Below are positions 54,564 to 62,829 of a stretch of DNA of 64,000 bases, piece after piece (position 1 is the first letter of the stretch; each line of letters starts with the position of its first letter). The translations under genes were made by a program, and so were the position numbers. Under the pieces are notes generated by a model. The model searched no databases. It saw only the letters and a program-made list of their open reading frames with translations, and was not told the origin of the DNA. Origin of the DNA: Duganella flavida (GTDB taxonomy: Bacteria; Pseudomonadota; Gammaproteobacteria; Burkholderiales; Burkholderiaceae_D); assembly GCF_009857445.1 (NCBI RefSeq), contig NZ_WWCN01000005.1:248001-312000 (forward strand), in the 5' to 3' direction.

Positions 54564-55480
54564 GCCGCAAAGACCTCGACCCCAATCACATCCGCGCCCG
54601 TTTGCTGGCGGCCCTCAATCACGACCTGCGCGCGCCGCTGGCGCGCATCGCCACCGGCGCCAGCACCGGCTTTATCGACCTGGGGGCGCTGGAATTCGAA
54701 GCACGCCGCCAGCTGGAATGGCTGTCCGATTTGCAGGAATGCGCACGCTTCGAGCTGCAGGCGCCGGAACTGGCGCTGGCCCCGGCCTACCTGCATGCGC
54801 TGATGCGCCACATCTCGCACGACGGCGGCGGGCTGCCAGCGCTGGCCATGCTCGATGCCAAGCGCCTGGCGCAAGTGCTGGCGCGCTTGCGCGAGCATGT
54901 CGGCGGCCAGTTGTCGCTACAGGCGAGGCGACTGCGCGGCGAGGTGGAGATGACGTTCGTGGCCGGTCAGCCGGATGGCCCGTGGAGCGATGTAACGGCC
55001 TCGCTGGACGACGATCGCATCCTGCCCGGGGTGATGGTGGCGGCGCATCTGGTTCGCGCCATGGGTGGCGTTTTGCAGCAGAGCGGCGACGCCCTGCGCT
55101 TCACTATGCGTGCACCGCTGGCCGAGGAAGAAGATGCGTTGCCGCCGACGCCGCACTTCGACTGGCCGGAGCCGTTCGGCAGCGGCCATGCAATTTTGCT
55201 GCTGGAGCCGCACCAGCCGATGCAGGATTATCTGAGCGAGATTCTGGAGAGCGCGGAATTTGATGTGCAGTACGAGCCGGGCGACCGCGATCCCTCGCTG
55301 ATCCTGTGCGCCGACGAAAGCGTGTGGGATATCTGGCCGCGCGAGGAAGCGCCGCCGGTGCTGCTGCATACGCTGCTGCCGCCCGAGCGGCCCAGCGATT
55401 TTATTGAGGTGATGTACAAACCGGCGCCGGCGGCCATGCTGTTATCGGCCTTGCGCCGGCGGCTGGAAATCAGGTACTGA
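54560..55480 (+). CDS. Degenerate histidine-kinase-like protein with pseudo-receiver
   Basis: This is a 306-residue protein starting at a GTG that overlaps the regulator's stop (GTGA). Residues 12-70 resemble a HisKA dimerisation domain with the phospho-accepting H-box ALNHDLRAPLARI. The following region has the layout of a kinase ATPase domain (LDAKRLAQVLARLREHVGGQ, then HLVRAMGGVLQQSG). It lacks the N-box asparagine and the DxGxG motif, so ATP binding is doubtful. Residues of about 215-306 look like a receiver (AILLLEPHQPMQDYLSEILE, and MYKPAPAAMLL with the lysine), but the acidic pocket and phospho-acceptor Asp are missing (LILCADESVW). It could be a phosphotransfer or docking partner of the preceding regulator. 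It overlaps prmC convergently by 11 bp. Confidence 0.75.
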   Translation: MSRKDLDPNHIRARLLAALNHDLRAPLARIATGASTGFIDLGALEFEARRQLEWLSDLQECARFELQAPELALAPAYLHALMRHISHDGGGLPALAMLDAKRLAQVLARLREHVGGQLSLQARRLRGEVEMTFVAGQPDGPWSDVTASLDDDRILPGVMVAAHLVRAMGGVLQQSGDALRFTMRAPLAEEEDALPPTPHFDWPEPFGSGHAILLLEPHQPMQDYLSEILESAEFDVQYEPGDRDPSLILCADESVWDIWPREEAPPVLLHTLLPPERPSDFIEVMYKPAPAAMLLSALRRRLEIRY

Positions 55481-56297
55481 GCAGGTTATTGAGTTTACCG
55501 CCGGTGACGCGTTCGATGCCGGCCAGGTCCTGCCAGCTTTGCACTTCGTCGTAACCCGCTTCCGAGAGCAGCGCGCGCACGGCGGCCGATTGATCGTAGC
55601 CATGCTCCATCAGCAGCCAGCCTTGCGGCTTCAGATGCTGCGGCGCGCCGGCGATGATGATGCGCAGCGCCGACAAACCATCCGCGTGGTCGGTCAGTGC
55701 GCCCACTGGTTCGTAGCGCAAATCCCCTTCCGACAAATGGCAGTCGTCGCTGGCGATATAGGGTGGATTGGAGGCGATGACGTCGAACGGCGCAGCGCCT
55801 TGCAGCGCGGCGTACCAGTCGCTTTGCAGGAAGGTGACGCGGGCGCCGTTGTTGGCGGCGTTGCGCTGGGCGACGGCCAGTGCATCCGGGCTGACATCCA
55901 ACGCGGTGACGTCAGCGTCCTTGCGCGTGTGCGCCAGCGAGACGGCGATGGCGCCGCTGCCGGTGCCCATGTCCAGCACGCGGCCTTGTGCCGGTAGGCG
56001 GTCCAGCGTCAGCTCGACCAGCAGTTCGGTGTCGGGACGCGGGATCAGCACCGCATCATTGACTTCAAACGGCAGGCCGAAAAATTCGCGCTGGCCGACG
56101 ATGTAGGCGATCGGTTCGCCGTCCAAGCGGCGCTGCGCCAGCGCGTTAAAACGTTGCGACTCTTCTGCTGTCAGCACGCGTTCCGACTGCGTGATCAGCG
56201 CGATGCGGTTGACGCCCAGCGCGTGGCACAGCAGCACGCGGTTATCCAGCGCATCGAGCTTCGATTGCTTTTGCAGGGAGGCGATGGTGTCGGTCAT
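55470..56297 (-). CDS. prmC: Peptide chain release factor N5-glutamine methyltransferase
   Basis: This is a 275-residue S-adenosylmethionine-dependent enzyme that methylates the Gln of the GGQ motif in release factors. The start at 56297 (MTDTIASLQKQSKLDALDNR) overlaps the dsbB stop by 4 bp; a longer frame is not protein-like. Motifs seen are the N-terminal helical domain with GEPIAYIVGQREFFGLPFEV, the SAM-binding loop LDMGTGSGAIAVSLA near 120, and the catalytic NPPY in VIASNPPYIASDD near 188. Its substrate PrfA is encoded two genes upstream in the same operon. Confidence 0.96.
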   Translation of the reverse strand: MTDTIASLQKQSKLDALDNRVLLCHALGVNRIALITQSERVLTAEESQRFNALAQRRLDGEPIAYIVGQREFFGLPFEVNDAVLIPRPDTELLVELTLDRLPAQGRVLDMGTGSGAIAVSLAHTRKDADVTALDVSPDALAVAQRNAANNGARVTFLQSDWYAALQGAAPFDVIASNPPYIASDDCHLSEGDLRYEPVGALTDHADGLSALRIIIAGAPQHLKPQGWLLMEHGYDQSAAVRALLSEAGYDEVQSWQDLAGIERVTGGKLNNLLST

Positions 56298-56764
56298 TTT
56301 ACGCGGCGGATCAGCACCCAGCCCAGCGCCAGCGTGAACAGGCCAAACCACAGGAAGGACCACTGCGGAATCGACAGGCCAAACCACGGCGCCAGCGCGT
56401 CTTCACACAGGCCGTCGGCCTGGAACAGGAAGGGCAGGTAGGTCGCGGTCGGGATTTTGTTGAGGAAGGTCTCCATCGGATCGATACCGCACGACAGGCC
56501 CGGATGCGCCAGCACCCACAGGTGTTTGCCGGCGGTGCCCAAGCCGCCCAATGCCGCCAGCAGGCCAACGCCAGCCAGTGCTTTCGGCTTGCTGGTATAA
56601 GCGCCGATCAGCGCGAACACGCCGATGGCGATGAACAGGTAGCGCTGGATCACGCACAGCGGGCAAGGCAGCATATCAAGGCCGTGCTGCAAATACAGGG
56701 CGACGCCGATCAGGCCAAACGCGGCGACAGCGATGGAGAGCAGCAGGGAGCGGGTATGTATCAT
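56294..56764 (-). CDS. dsbB: Disulfide bond formation protein DsbB
   Basis: This is a 156-residue inner-membrane quinone reductase that reoxidises DsbA. The start at 56764 has AAGGA seven bases upstream. Four transmembrane helices are visible (LLLSIAVAAFGLIGVALYL, YLFIAIGVFALIGAY, VGLLAALGGLGTAGKHLWV and LWFGLFTLALGWVLI). The first periplasmic loop has the CxxC motif in MLPCPLCVIQRY. The second loop has cysteines in LSCGIDPMETFL and GLCEDALAPW. It lies between prfA and prmC, 65 bp after prfA, and overlaps prmC by 4 bp. Confidence 0.95.
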   Translation of the reverse strand: MIHTRSLLLSIAVAAFGLIGVALYLQHGLDMLPCPLCVIQRYLFIAIGVFALIGAYTSKPKALAGVGLLAALGGLGTAGKHLWVLAHPGLSCGIDPMETFLNKIPTATYLPFLFQADGLCEDALAPWFGLSIPQWSFLWFGLFTLALGWVLIRRVK

Positions 56765-56829
56765 GTGAGTGTCCTTGGAAGAATCGGAAGATTCTCGCAC
56801 AAAGTTGTTATTTCAGCCTTAGGCTCCGA

Positions 56830-57906
56830 TTAATCGCCCAAGGCAGCTAACAATTCCGCTTGGTGCTCGGTGGTCAGCGCGTTGGTCAGTTCCGTCAGGT
56901 CGCCGTCCATGATGAAATCGAGCTTGTACAAGGTCAGGTTGATGCGGTGGTCGGTCATGCGGCCTTGCGGGTAGTTGTAGGTGCGGATGCGTTCACTGCG
57001 GTCGCCGGAGCCGATCAGGGACTTGCGCGTCGCCGCTTCCTTGGCCTGCTGTTCGCGCAGCTGCACGTCCTTGATGCGGGTGGCCAGCACCTTCATCGCC
57101 TGCGCCTTGTTCTTGTGCTGCGAGCGGTCGTCCTGGCATTCGACCACGATGCCGGTCGGCAGGTGGGTGATGCGGACGGCGGAATCGGTCTTGTTAATGT
57201 GCTGGCCACCGGCGCCTGATGCGCGGTAGGTATCGATGCGCAGCTCGGACGGATTGATGTTCACGTCCTCTACTTCATCGGCTTCCGGCATCACTGCCAC
57301 GGTGCAGGCGGAGGTGTGGATGCGGCCCTGTGTTTCAGTGGCCGGCACGCGCTGCACGCGATGGCCGCCCGATTCGAATTTCAGTTTTGAGTAGACGCCG
57401 TTGCCGACCAGGCGCACGATCACCTCGCGGTAGCCGCCCAGGTCCGACGAGGATTCCGACACCATCTCCACCTGCCAGCGATTGCGTTCTGCGTAGCGGG
57501 TGTACATGCGCAGCAGGTCGCCCGCAAACAAGGCCGATTCGTCGCCGCCGGTGCCGGCGCGGATTTCGAGGAAGATGTTGCGCTCGTCGTTGACGTCCTT
57601 CGGCAGCAGCATTTTTTGCAGCGCCAGATCCAGTTCGGCGGTGCGGGTTTTGGCGGCTTCGATTTCTTCCTGCGCGAATTCCTTCATGTCCGGATCGGAC
57701 AGCATTTCTTCAGCGGCGGCGATGTCGCCCAGCGCTTCCTGATAGGACTTGTAGACTGCCACCAGCGGACCGATTTCGGCGTGCTCGCGGGTCATCTTGC
57801 GGTAGCTGTCCATGTTATCGGTGGCGCCTTCGGACATCAGCAATTCATCGAGTTCGACCAGGCGGTTTGCCAGTTGATCAAGCTTGGCCAGCATGGATGG
57901 TTTCAT
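56830..57906 (-). CDS. prfA: Peptide chain release factor 1
   Basis: This is a 358-residue class I release factor recognising UAA and UAG. The peptidyl-tRNA hydrolysis motif is in [20 protein letters not shown], with GGQ near residue 232. The stop-codon-reading tripeptide is PAT in [10 protein letters not shown]. The length, the N-terminus [20 protein letters not shown], and the C-terminal basic [20 protein letters not shown] are typical. The gene lies 76 bp downstream of hemA and upstream of dsbB and prmC. Confidence 0.98.
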   Translation of the reverse strand: MKPSMLAKLDQLANRLVELDELLMSEGATDNMDSYRKMTREHAEIGPLVAVYKSYQEALGDIAAAEEMLSDPDMKEFAQEEIEAAKTRTAELDLALQKMLLPKDVNDERNIFLEIRAGTGGDESALFAGDLLRMYTRYAERNRWQVEMVSESSSDLGGYREVIVRLVGNGVYSKLKFESGGHRVQRVPATETQGRIHTSACTVAVMPEADEVEDVNINPSELRIDTYRASGAGGQHINKTDSAVRITHLPTGIVVECQDDRSQHKNKAQAMKVLATRIKDVQLREQQAKEAATRKSLIGSGDRSERIRTYNYPQGRMTDHRINLTLYKLDFIMDGDLTELTNALTTEHQAELLAALGD

Positions 57907-57982
57907 AGCGTGTTCTTAAAAAGTGAGACATGTGCCGCGCAGGTGGCGGCGGAGAGAGGGCAGAGCGGAGGAGGCGGGACCG

Positions 57983-59257
57983 CTAACGGCGGCCGCGGAA
58001 CATCTGTGGCAGCAGTTCTGCCAATTGGGCGCGTTCCTCGCCCTGCGCGCGGTGCAGCGCTTGCTGCGGGCCGTGCATGAACTTTGCGGTCAGGCCCTTG
58101 GACAGGGCTTCCAGCACGGCGTCGATATCTTCGCCCTTGGCCAGCATCTTGCGGGCGCGTTCCAGTTCCAGCAGGCGCAGTGCTTCGCCGTTTTCCTGCA
58201 GGTGCTGGATCACCGGCACCACGGCGCGGTCGTCGATCCAGTGCATGAACGATTGCACGCGGGTTTCAATAATCGCTTCGGCCTGCGCGACGGCGGCCTG
58301 GCGGTTTTCGAGCCCGGTTTGTACCACCTTGCCCAAGTCGTCGACCGTGTACAGGAAGGCGTCATTCAGGCGGCCGACTTCCGGTTCGATATCACGCGGC
58401 ACGGCCAGATCGACCATGAACATTGGCTTGTGGCGGCGGGCCTTGACGGCGCGTTCCACCATCCCGAGGCCGATCAGCGGCAGCGAGGAAGCGGTGCAGG
58501 AAATCACGATGTCGTACTGGTGCAGCTTGTCCTGCAAATCGGCGAGGCGGATGGCGCGGCCGCCGAAGCGGTGGGCCAGCACTTCGCCGCGTTCCAGCGT
58601 GCGGTTGGCGATGGTGATGGATTTCGGATTCTGCGCCGCGAAGTGGGTGGCGCACAATTCGATCATCTCGCCGGCGCCGATGAACAGCACGTTCTGCTCA
58701 GAGATCTTGTCGAAGATGCGCTGCGACAGGCGCACTGCGGCAGCGGCCATCGACACGCTGTGGGCGCCGATTTCGGTAGTGCTGCGGACTTCTTTCGCGA
58801 CCGAGAAGGAACGCTGGAATAGCTGGTGCAGATAGGTACCGAGGCCGCCCACTTCATCGGCGGTGCGGATGGCGTCCTTGATCTGGCCGAGGATCTGCGT
58901 TTCGCCCAGCACCATCGAATCGAGCCCGGAGGCGACGCGGAAGGTGTGGCGCACGGCGTCGTGCTGCGGCAGCATGTACAGGTGCGGACGCAGTTCGGCG
59001 TAGTTCAGCTTATGGAAATCGGCGAGGAAATGGGCGCCGGCGTCGAGCGGGTCGGGCACGGTGCTGGCGGCGTACAACTCGGTGCGGTTGCAGGTCGAGA
59101 GAATGGCCGCTTCGTCGGAACCACGATGGTCGATGCGTTCAAACCACGAGCGCGCCGCCATCACCGCCTGCCCCAGCTGCTCAGGGGCGAACGCCAGCTG
59201 CTCGCGCAGCGAGACCGGAGCAGTGGTGTGATTGAGGCCGACGGCAAGCAGCTGCAT
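57983..59257 (-). CDS. hemA: Glutamyl-tRNA reductase
   Basis: This roughly 424-residue enzyme reduces glutamyl-tRNA to glutamate-1-semialdehyde, the first step of tetrapyrrole synthesis. The start at 59257 ([20 protein letters not shown]) is the family-standard one with a weak TGGA upstream; an in-frame ATG at 59272 adds five residues. The catalytic cysteine is in [13 protein letters not shown]. The NADPH domain shows [18 protein letters not shown], and the substrate region has [20 protein letters not shown]. The C-terminal dimerisation helix ends near [13 protein letters not shown]. The order hemA-prfA-(dsbB)-prmC is close to the usual proteobacterial cluster. Confidence 0.97.
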   Translation of the reverse strand: MQLLAVGLNHTTAPVSLREQLAFAPEQLGQAVMAARSWFERIDHRGSDEAAILSTCNRTELYAASTVPDPLDAGAHFLADFHKLNYAELRPHLYMLPQHDAVRHTFRVASGLDSMVLGETQILGQIKDAIRTADEVGGLGTYLHQLFQRSFSVAKEVRSTTEIGAHSVSMAAAAVRLSQRIFDKISEQNVLFIGAGEMIELCATHFAAQNPKSITIANRTLERGEVLAHRFGGRAIRLADLQDKLHQYDIVISCTASSLPLIGLGMVERAVKARRHKPMFMVDLAVPRDIEPEVGRLNDAFLYTVDDLGKVVQTGLENRQAAVAQAEAIIETRVQSFMHWIDDRAVVPVIQHLQENGEALRLLELERARKMLAKGEDIDAVLEALSKGLTAKFMHGPQQALHRAQGEERAQLAELLPQMFRGRR

Positions 59258-59352
59258 TTCGGGTCCAGACATTAATTATGCGGACATTATACCGTGATGT
59301 CCTGATGTTGCCCGGCGGACTGCCTAAAGCTATAGCAGCGGGATTGGCCGAA

Positions 59353-60042
59353 TCAGGCGCCGAGCTTTTCGAGGCGGTAGCCGTAGCTGTAGACCGGCAC
59401 CAGGCGGAAGCCATTTTCTGGTTTTAATTGCAATTTGTTGCGGACGCGGGAGACGTGGGTATCCATGGTGCGCGAGGGGACGGCGGTCTCGCGTATCCAT
59501 ACGGCTTCATGGATGTAGGCGCGCGACAGGGGGCGGCCGATGTTGCGGAAAAATAACAGGGCGAGGTAGAACTCTTTGTGCGTGACGTCCAGCACGGTGC
59601 CATCCATCAGCAAGCGGCCGGGCCGTGTCTCGAAGATGTATTGGCCGAACTGCAGCGACTCGGCGCCGTTTTGCGCCGGATAGGCACGGCGCAGCAGGGC
59701 TTGCACGCGGGCCACCATCTCGCTACGGCGCAGCGGTTTGATCATGTAATCATCGGCGCCGGCGGCCAGCCCGGCCACGATGTCGTCCTCGCCGGAACTG
59801 GTGGTCAGGAACAGCACGGGAGCATTTTCCGGCAGCTTTTCCTTGGCGCGGCGCAAGACTTCGCTGCCGCTCAGGTCGACTACCTGCCAGTCGAGGATCA
59901 GCATGTCATAGCTGTCCTTGCGCAGTTGCGCCAGCACGTCTTTGGCAGTCTGGAAACTATGGCAGATGTGGCCGGCCGAAGTCAGCACCTGGCAAATCAA
60001 GTCGGCTTGGCTGCGATCGTTGTCGAGTACGGCAATTCTCAT
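59353..60042 (-). CDS. OmpR/PhoB-family response regulator (orphan)
   Basis: This 229-residue regulator has an N-terminal receiver (IAVLDNDRSQADLICQVL, phospho-acceptor Asp in MLILDWQVVDLSGSEVL, Lys in YMIKPLRRSEM). The C-terminal winged helix includes LLMDGTVLDVTHKEFYLALL, RTMDTHVSRVRNKL and VPVYSYGYRLEKLG. The acidic pocket reads DND, an accepted variant. No kinase gene is next to it: hemA lies downstream and a divergent DUF697-like gene upstream. It probably works with a kinase encoded elsewhere. A 236-bp AT-rich gap upstream may hold its promoter. Confidence 0.92.
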   Translation of the reverse strand: MRIAVLDNDRSQADLICQVLTSAGHICHSFQTAKDVLAQLRKDSYDMLILDWQVVDLSGSEVLRRAKEKLPENAPVLFLTTSSGEDDIVAGLAAGADDYMIKPLRRSEMVARVQALLRRAYPAQNGAESLQFGQYIFETRPGRLLMDGTVLDVTHKEFYLALLFFRNIGRPLSRAYIHEAVWIRETAVPSRTMDTHVSRVRNKLQLKPENGFRLVPVYSYGYRLEKLGA

Positions 60043-60278
60043 ACTGCTGCCTGAAGGAAAATGTTAAGGAGAAGTCACTCCAAATATAACAGAGATTTAC
60101 AAAACAATTAGCAAAACGGCCAATTTATTTTTTTCTGGATACTAACATTAATTTTCTGGCAATTCTTGTTTTCCCAGTGCGCAGCCGTATATTGATTACA
60201 CGGTACACTGGAAAAACGCTGAATTCAATGCAGAAGTTGAAAAATGGCAAGAATGCCCAGTGCGGGCCGGGAGCAGAT

Positions 60279-60794
60279 ATGAGCAGCAAAAAAGACACAA
60301 ATTGGACCATGGTGCCGGGCTCGCAAGGTGACATAGCCGCCGTGCGCGAACGCTGCCGTCAGCTGGTGCGGCGCCGGGCGATGGTGTCGGCCGGCATGTC
60401 GGCAGTGCCGATTCCGGGGCTGGATGTGGTGACCGACCTACGCCTGTTTGCGTTGCTAATTGACGATATTAATCAGGAATTCGGCCTGTCCGAACAGCAA
60501 ATCGGCCGCTTGCAGCCTAAATTCCGCCTGATCGCCTACGAAGCGGCATTAGGTGTCGGCGGCATGCTGATCGGCAAACTGGTGACGCGGGAGGTAGTGA
60601 TGCAGTTGTTGCGCAAGACCGGCATGAAGTCGGTGGCGCGGCAGGCGAGCAAGCTGGTGCCGCTGGCCGGGCAGCTGGCCTCGGCCGGGATCGGCTTTTT
60701 GGCCTTCCGCCAGATCGGCTACCAGCACGTGGAAGCCTGCGCCAGGGTGGCGCAGGAGCTGGTGACGGCTGGCGTGCACCGCCAGCCTGCTTAA
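60279..60794 (+). CDS. DUF697-like membrane-associated protein
   Basis: This is a 171-residue protein. The ATG at 60279 has GGGAG five bases upstream; the longer frame from 60177 is not supported. The core (about residues 25-165) includes RRAMVSAGMSAVPIPGLDVV, LRLFALLIDDINQEFGLSEQ and LVPLAGQLASAGIGFLAFRQ, a pattern of amphipathic or membrane-inserted helices like those in DUF697/YcjF-type proteins. Function is unknown; relatives occur fused to GTPases or alone near envelope genes. It ends three bases from the minE stop on the opposite strand. Confidence 0.75.
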   Translation: MSSKKDTNWTMVPGSQGDIAAVRERCRQLVRRRAMVSAGMSAVPIPGLDVVTDLRLFALLIDDINQEFGLSEQQIGRLQPKFRLIAYEAALGVGGMLIGKLVTREVVMQLLRKTGMKSVARQASKLVPLAGQLASAGIGFLAFRQIGYQHVEACARVAQELVTAGVHRQPA

Positions 60795-60797
60795 AAC

Positions 60798-61049
60798 TTA
60801 AGCGTCTGGCAGCACCACGTTGACGTCGAGAACTTCCAGGTTGCCCTGGCGGTCCAGCGAAATCTTGATGTCGTCGGCGTTGACCTTGGTGTACTTGGAA
60901 ATCACCTCGATCAGCTCCTTGTGCAGGGCCGGCAGGAAGTCCGGACCGGCGCGGCCGCTGCGCTCGCGCGCGATGATGATCTGCAGCCGCTCCTTGGCCG
61001 CAGTGGCGGTTTTCGGTTTAGGCGGAAACAGGAAAGAAAGCAGTGCCAT
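60798..61049 (-). CDS. minE: Cell division topological specificity factor MinE
   Basis: This 83-residue protein stimulates MinD ATPase and drives pole-to-pole oscillation that keeps FtsZ at midcell. The N-terminal membrane-targeting part [15 protein letters not shown] and the MinD-contact helix [16 protein letters not shown] are visible. The topological domain includes [20 protein letters not shown] and ends [12 protein letters not shown]. The start lies two bases after the minD stop, so the genes are coupled. Confidence 0.97.
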   Translation of the reverse strand: MALLSFLFPPKPKTATAAKERLQIIIARERSGRAGPDFLPALHKELIEVISKYTKVNADDIKISLDRQGNLEVLDVNVVLPDA

Positions 61050-61051
61050 GA

Positions 61052-61867
61052 TTACTTGCTCCCAAAGATACGCTGCAGCAGGCCTGGCTTTTCATAATTG
61101 GTAAAGCGCAGCGGCAGTTCCTGGCCGAGGAAGCGCGAGACTACATCTTCGTACGCCTCTGCCACATCGGTGCCCTTGAAGTGGATCGCCGGGTTGCCCT
61201 GGTTCGAAGCATGCAGCACCGATTCCGATTCCGGAATGATGCCGATCAGTGGAATGCGCAAAATTTCTTGCACATCTTCATACGACAGCATTTCGTCCGC
61301 TTCCACGCGTTTCGGCGAGTAGCGGGTGATCAGCAGGTGTTCCTTGACTGGCTCGCCGCCGGTCTGGGCGCGGCGCGACTTGGCCTGGATGATGCCGAGG
61401 ATACGGTCGGAGTCACGCACCGACGATACTTCCGGGTTGGTAACGATGATGGCTTCATCGGCAAAGGTCAGCGCCATCAGCGCGCCGTGCTCGATACCAG
61501 CCGGCGAATCGCAGATGATGTATTCAAAGCCCATGTTGATCAGCTCATGCAGCACGACTTCCACGCCGTCTTCCGACAGCGCATCTTTGTCGCGCGTTTG
61601 CGAGGCTGGCAGGATGAACAGGTTGTCGCAGTGCTTGTCCTTGATCAGCGCCTGGGTCAGGCTTGCTTCTTTGTTGATGACGTTGATCAGGTCGTACACC
61701 ACACGGCGTTCGCAGCCCATGATCAGGTCGAGGTTACGCAGGCCGACGTCGAAGTCGATGACCGCGGTCTTGTGACCGCGCATGGCCAGGCCGGTGGAGA
61801 AGCTGGCGCTGGACGTCGTTTTACCTACACCGCCCTTGCCGGACGTTACAACAATAATTCTTGCCAC
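61052..61867 (-). CDS. minD: Septum site-determining ATPase MinD
   Basis: This is a 271-residue ParA/MinD-family ATPase. The deviant Walker A motif is at the N-terminus ([15 protein letters not shown]). The switch regions are in [20 protein letters not shown] and [18 protein letters not shown]. The C-terminal membrane-targeting amphipathic helix is [10 protein letters not shown]. It recruits MinC to the membrane to block Z-ring assembly at the poles and is displaced by MinE. It lies between minC (26 bp upstream) and minE (2 bp downstream). Confidence 0.98.
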   Translation of the reverse strand: MARIIVVTSGKGGVGKTTSSASFSTGLAMRGHKTAVIDFDVGLRNLDLIMGCERRVVYDLINVINKEASLTQALIKDKHCDNLFILPASQTRDKDALSEDGVEVVLHELINMGFEYIICDSPAGIEHGALMALTFADEAIIVTNPEVSSVRDSDRILGIIQAKSRRAQTGGEPVKEHLLITRYSPKRVEADEMLSYEDVQEILRIPLIGIIPESESVLHASNQGNPAIHFKGTDVAEAYEDVVSRFLGQELPLRFTNYEKPGLLQRIFGSK

Positions 61868-61893
61868 AAGTAATCCTTTTCAGAGTGGTGTGC

Positions 61894-62676
61894 TTATGCT
61901 CGATTGGCAGTATTGACAGATAGTATATCGATTCGGTCGCCTACCAAGCGAATTTGCGTCGGCGAACGTGCATATTCCGTTGGAAATCCGTCTTCAAACG
62001 TGCTGTAGACGCCGGCGATGGACACCAGTTCGGGTGACATATTCAGTGCAAAGATGCGGGCCTGGGCATTGCCCGAGGCGCCGGCCAGGGCGCGGCCATT
62101 CAGCGTGTTGTACACGTGGATGCTGCCGTCGGCGATGATTTCAGCGCCGTTGTTGACCACGGCGGTCACCACCAGGTCGCAGCCGCGCGCGTAGATGCGC
62201 TGGCCGGCACGGACTGGCGTGTCGATGATCATGACCTCAGTGCCGTTGCTGGCGGGCGCAGGCGGCTGGGCTTGGGCGGCGGCCACGGCAACCGGTGCAG
62301 GGGCTGGTACTGGGCGTTGCGCCGGAGCATGCTCCGGCTCCTCGCGCGGCTTGGCGTTGGCTGGCTCCAGCGTCAGGCCGTGGGCGGCGATGTCGGCGGC
62401 CATTTCTGGCGGCGCGTTGCGCACGGCGACTGGATTCAGACGGTATTTTTTCAGCAGGGCGATCAAGCTGCCCCAGTCGATCGGATCGCAGCCGGCCGGC
62501 AGCGCGGCAACGTCGATTACGGTGATGTCGTCTTCGAAAAAGTCGGCGGTGCCACCGGTCATTTCGGCCAGTGCGGCGTCGAGAGCGATGCTGTCAGCGG
62601 TCGCCAAAATGGCGGACACGGCAACGACGGTGGAAATCTTGATTTCTATGGGCTTTTGAAACAGGCTCTTGGACAT
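61894..62676 (-). CDS. minC: Septum site-determining protein MinC
   Basis: This is a 260-residue FtsZ inhibitor. The N-terminal domain (about 1-105) includes [20 protein letters not shown] and [20 protein letters not shown]. An Ala/Pro-rich linker follows ([20 protein letters not shown]). The C-terminal beta-helix that binds MinD and dimerises includes [40 protein letters not shown] and [20 protein letters not shown]. The linker is longer and more Ala/Pro-rich than in E. coli MinC. It is the first gene of the minCDE operon. Confidence 0.96.
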   Translation of the reverse strand: MSKSLFQKPIEIKISTVVAVSAILATADSIALDAALAEMTGGTADFFEDDITVIDVAALPAGCDPIDWGSLIALLKKYRLNPVAVRNAPPEMAADIAAHGLTLEPANAKPREEPEHAPAQRPVPAPAPVAVAAAQAQPPAPASNGTEVMIIDTPVRAGQRIYARGCDLVVTAVVNNGAEIIADGSIHVYNTLNGRALAGASGNAQARIFALNMSPELVSIAGVYSTFEDGFPTEYARSPTQIRLVGDRIDILSVNTANRA

Positions 62677-62749
62677 GGGCGACAGTATCAGTGGTTATCC
62701 TCGCGCGCATGCGCAGGCACCAGCATTCTACTGTAAAAATGCCACGCTA

Positions 62750-62829
62750 CGTCGCTCCCGCGCAGGCGGGAGCCCATATTTTGCGGCCTTTGTGGCGTTG
62801 CATGGATTCCCGCCTGCGCGGGAATGACG
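62750..62829. repeat. REP-like inverted repeat element at the metE 3' end
   Basis: CGCTCCCGCGCAGGCGGGAG (from 62753) and ATTCCCGCCTGCGCGGGAAT (from 62806) are inverted copies of a GC-rich element, each itself a small hairpin, separated by about 35 bp. The paired arrangement resembles REP/BIME elements scattered through many proteobacterial genomes. It directly abuts the metE stop codon and could act as a transcript end-stabilising structure. Confidence 0.75.
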
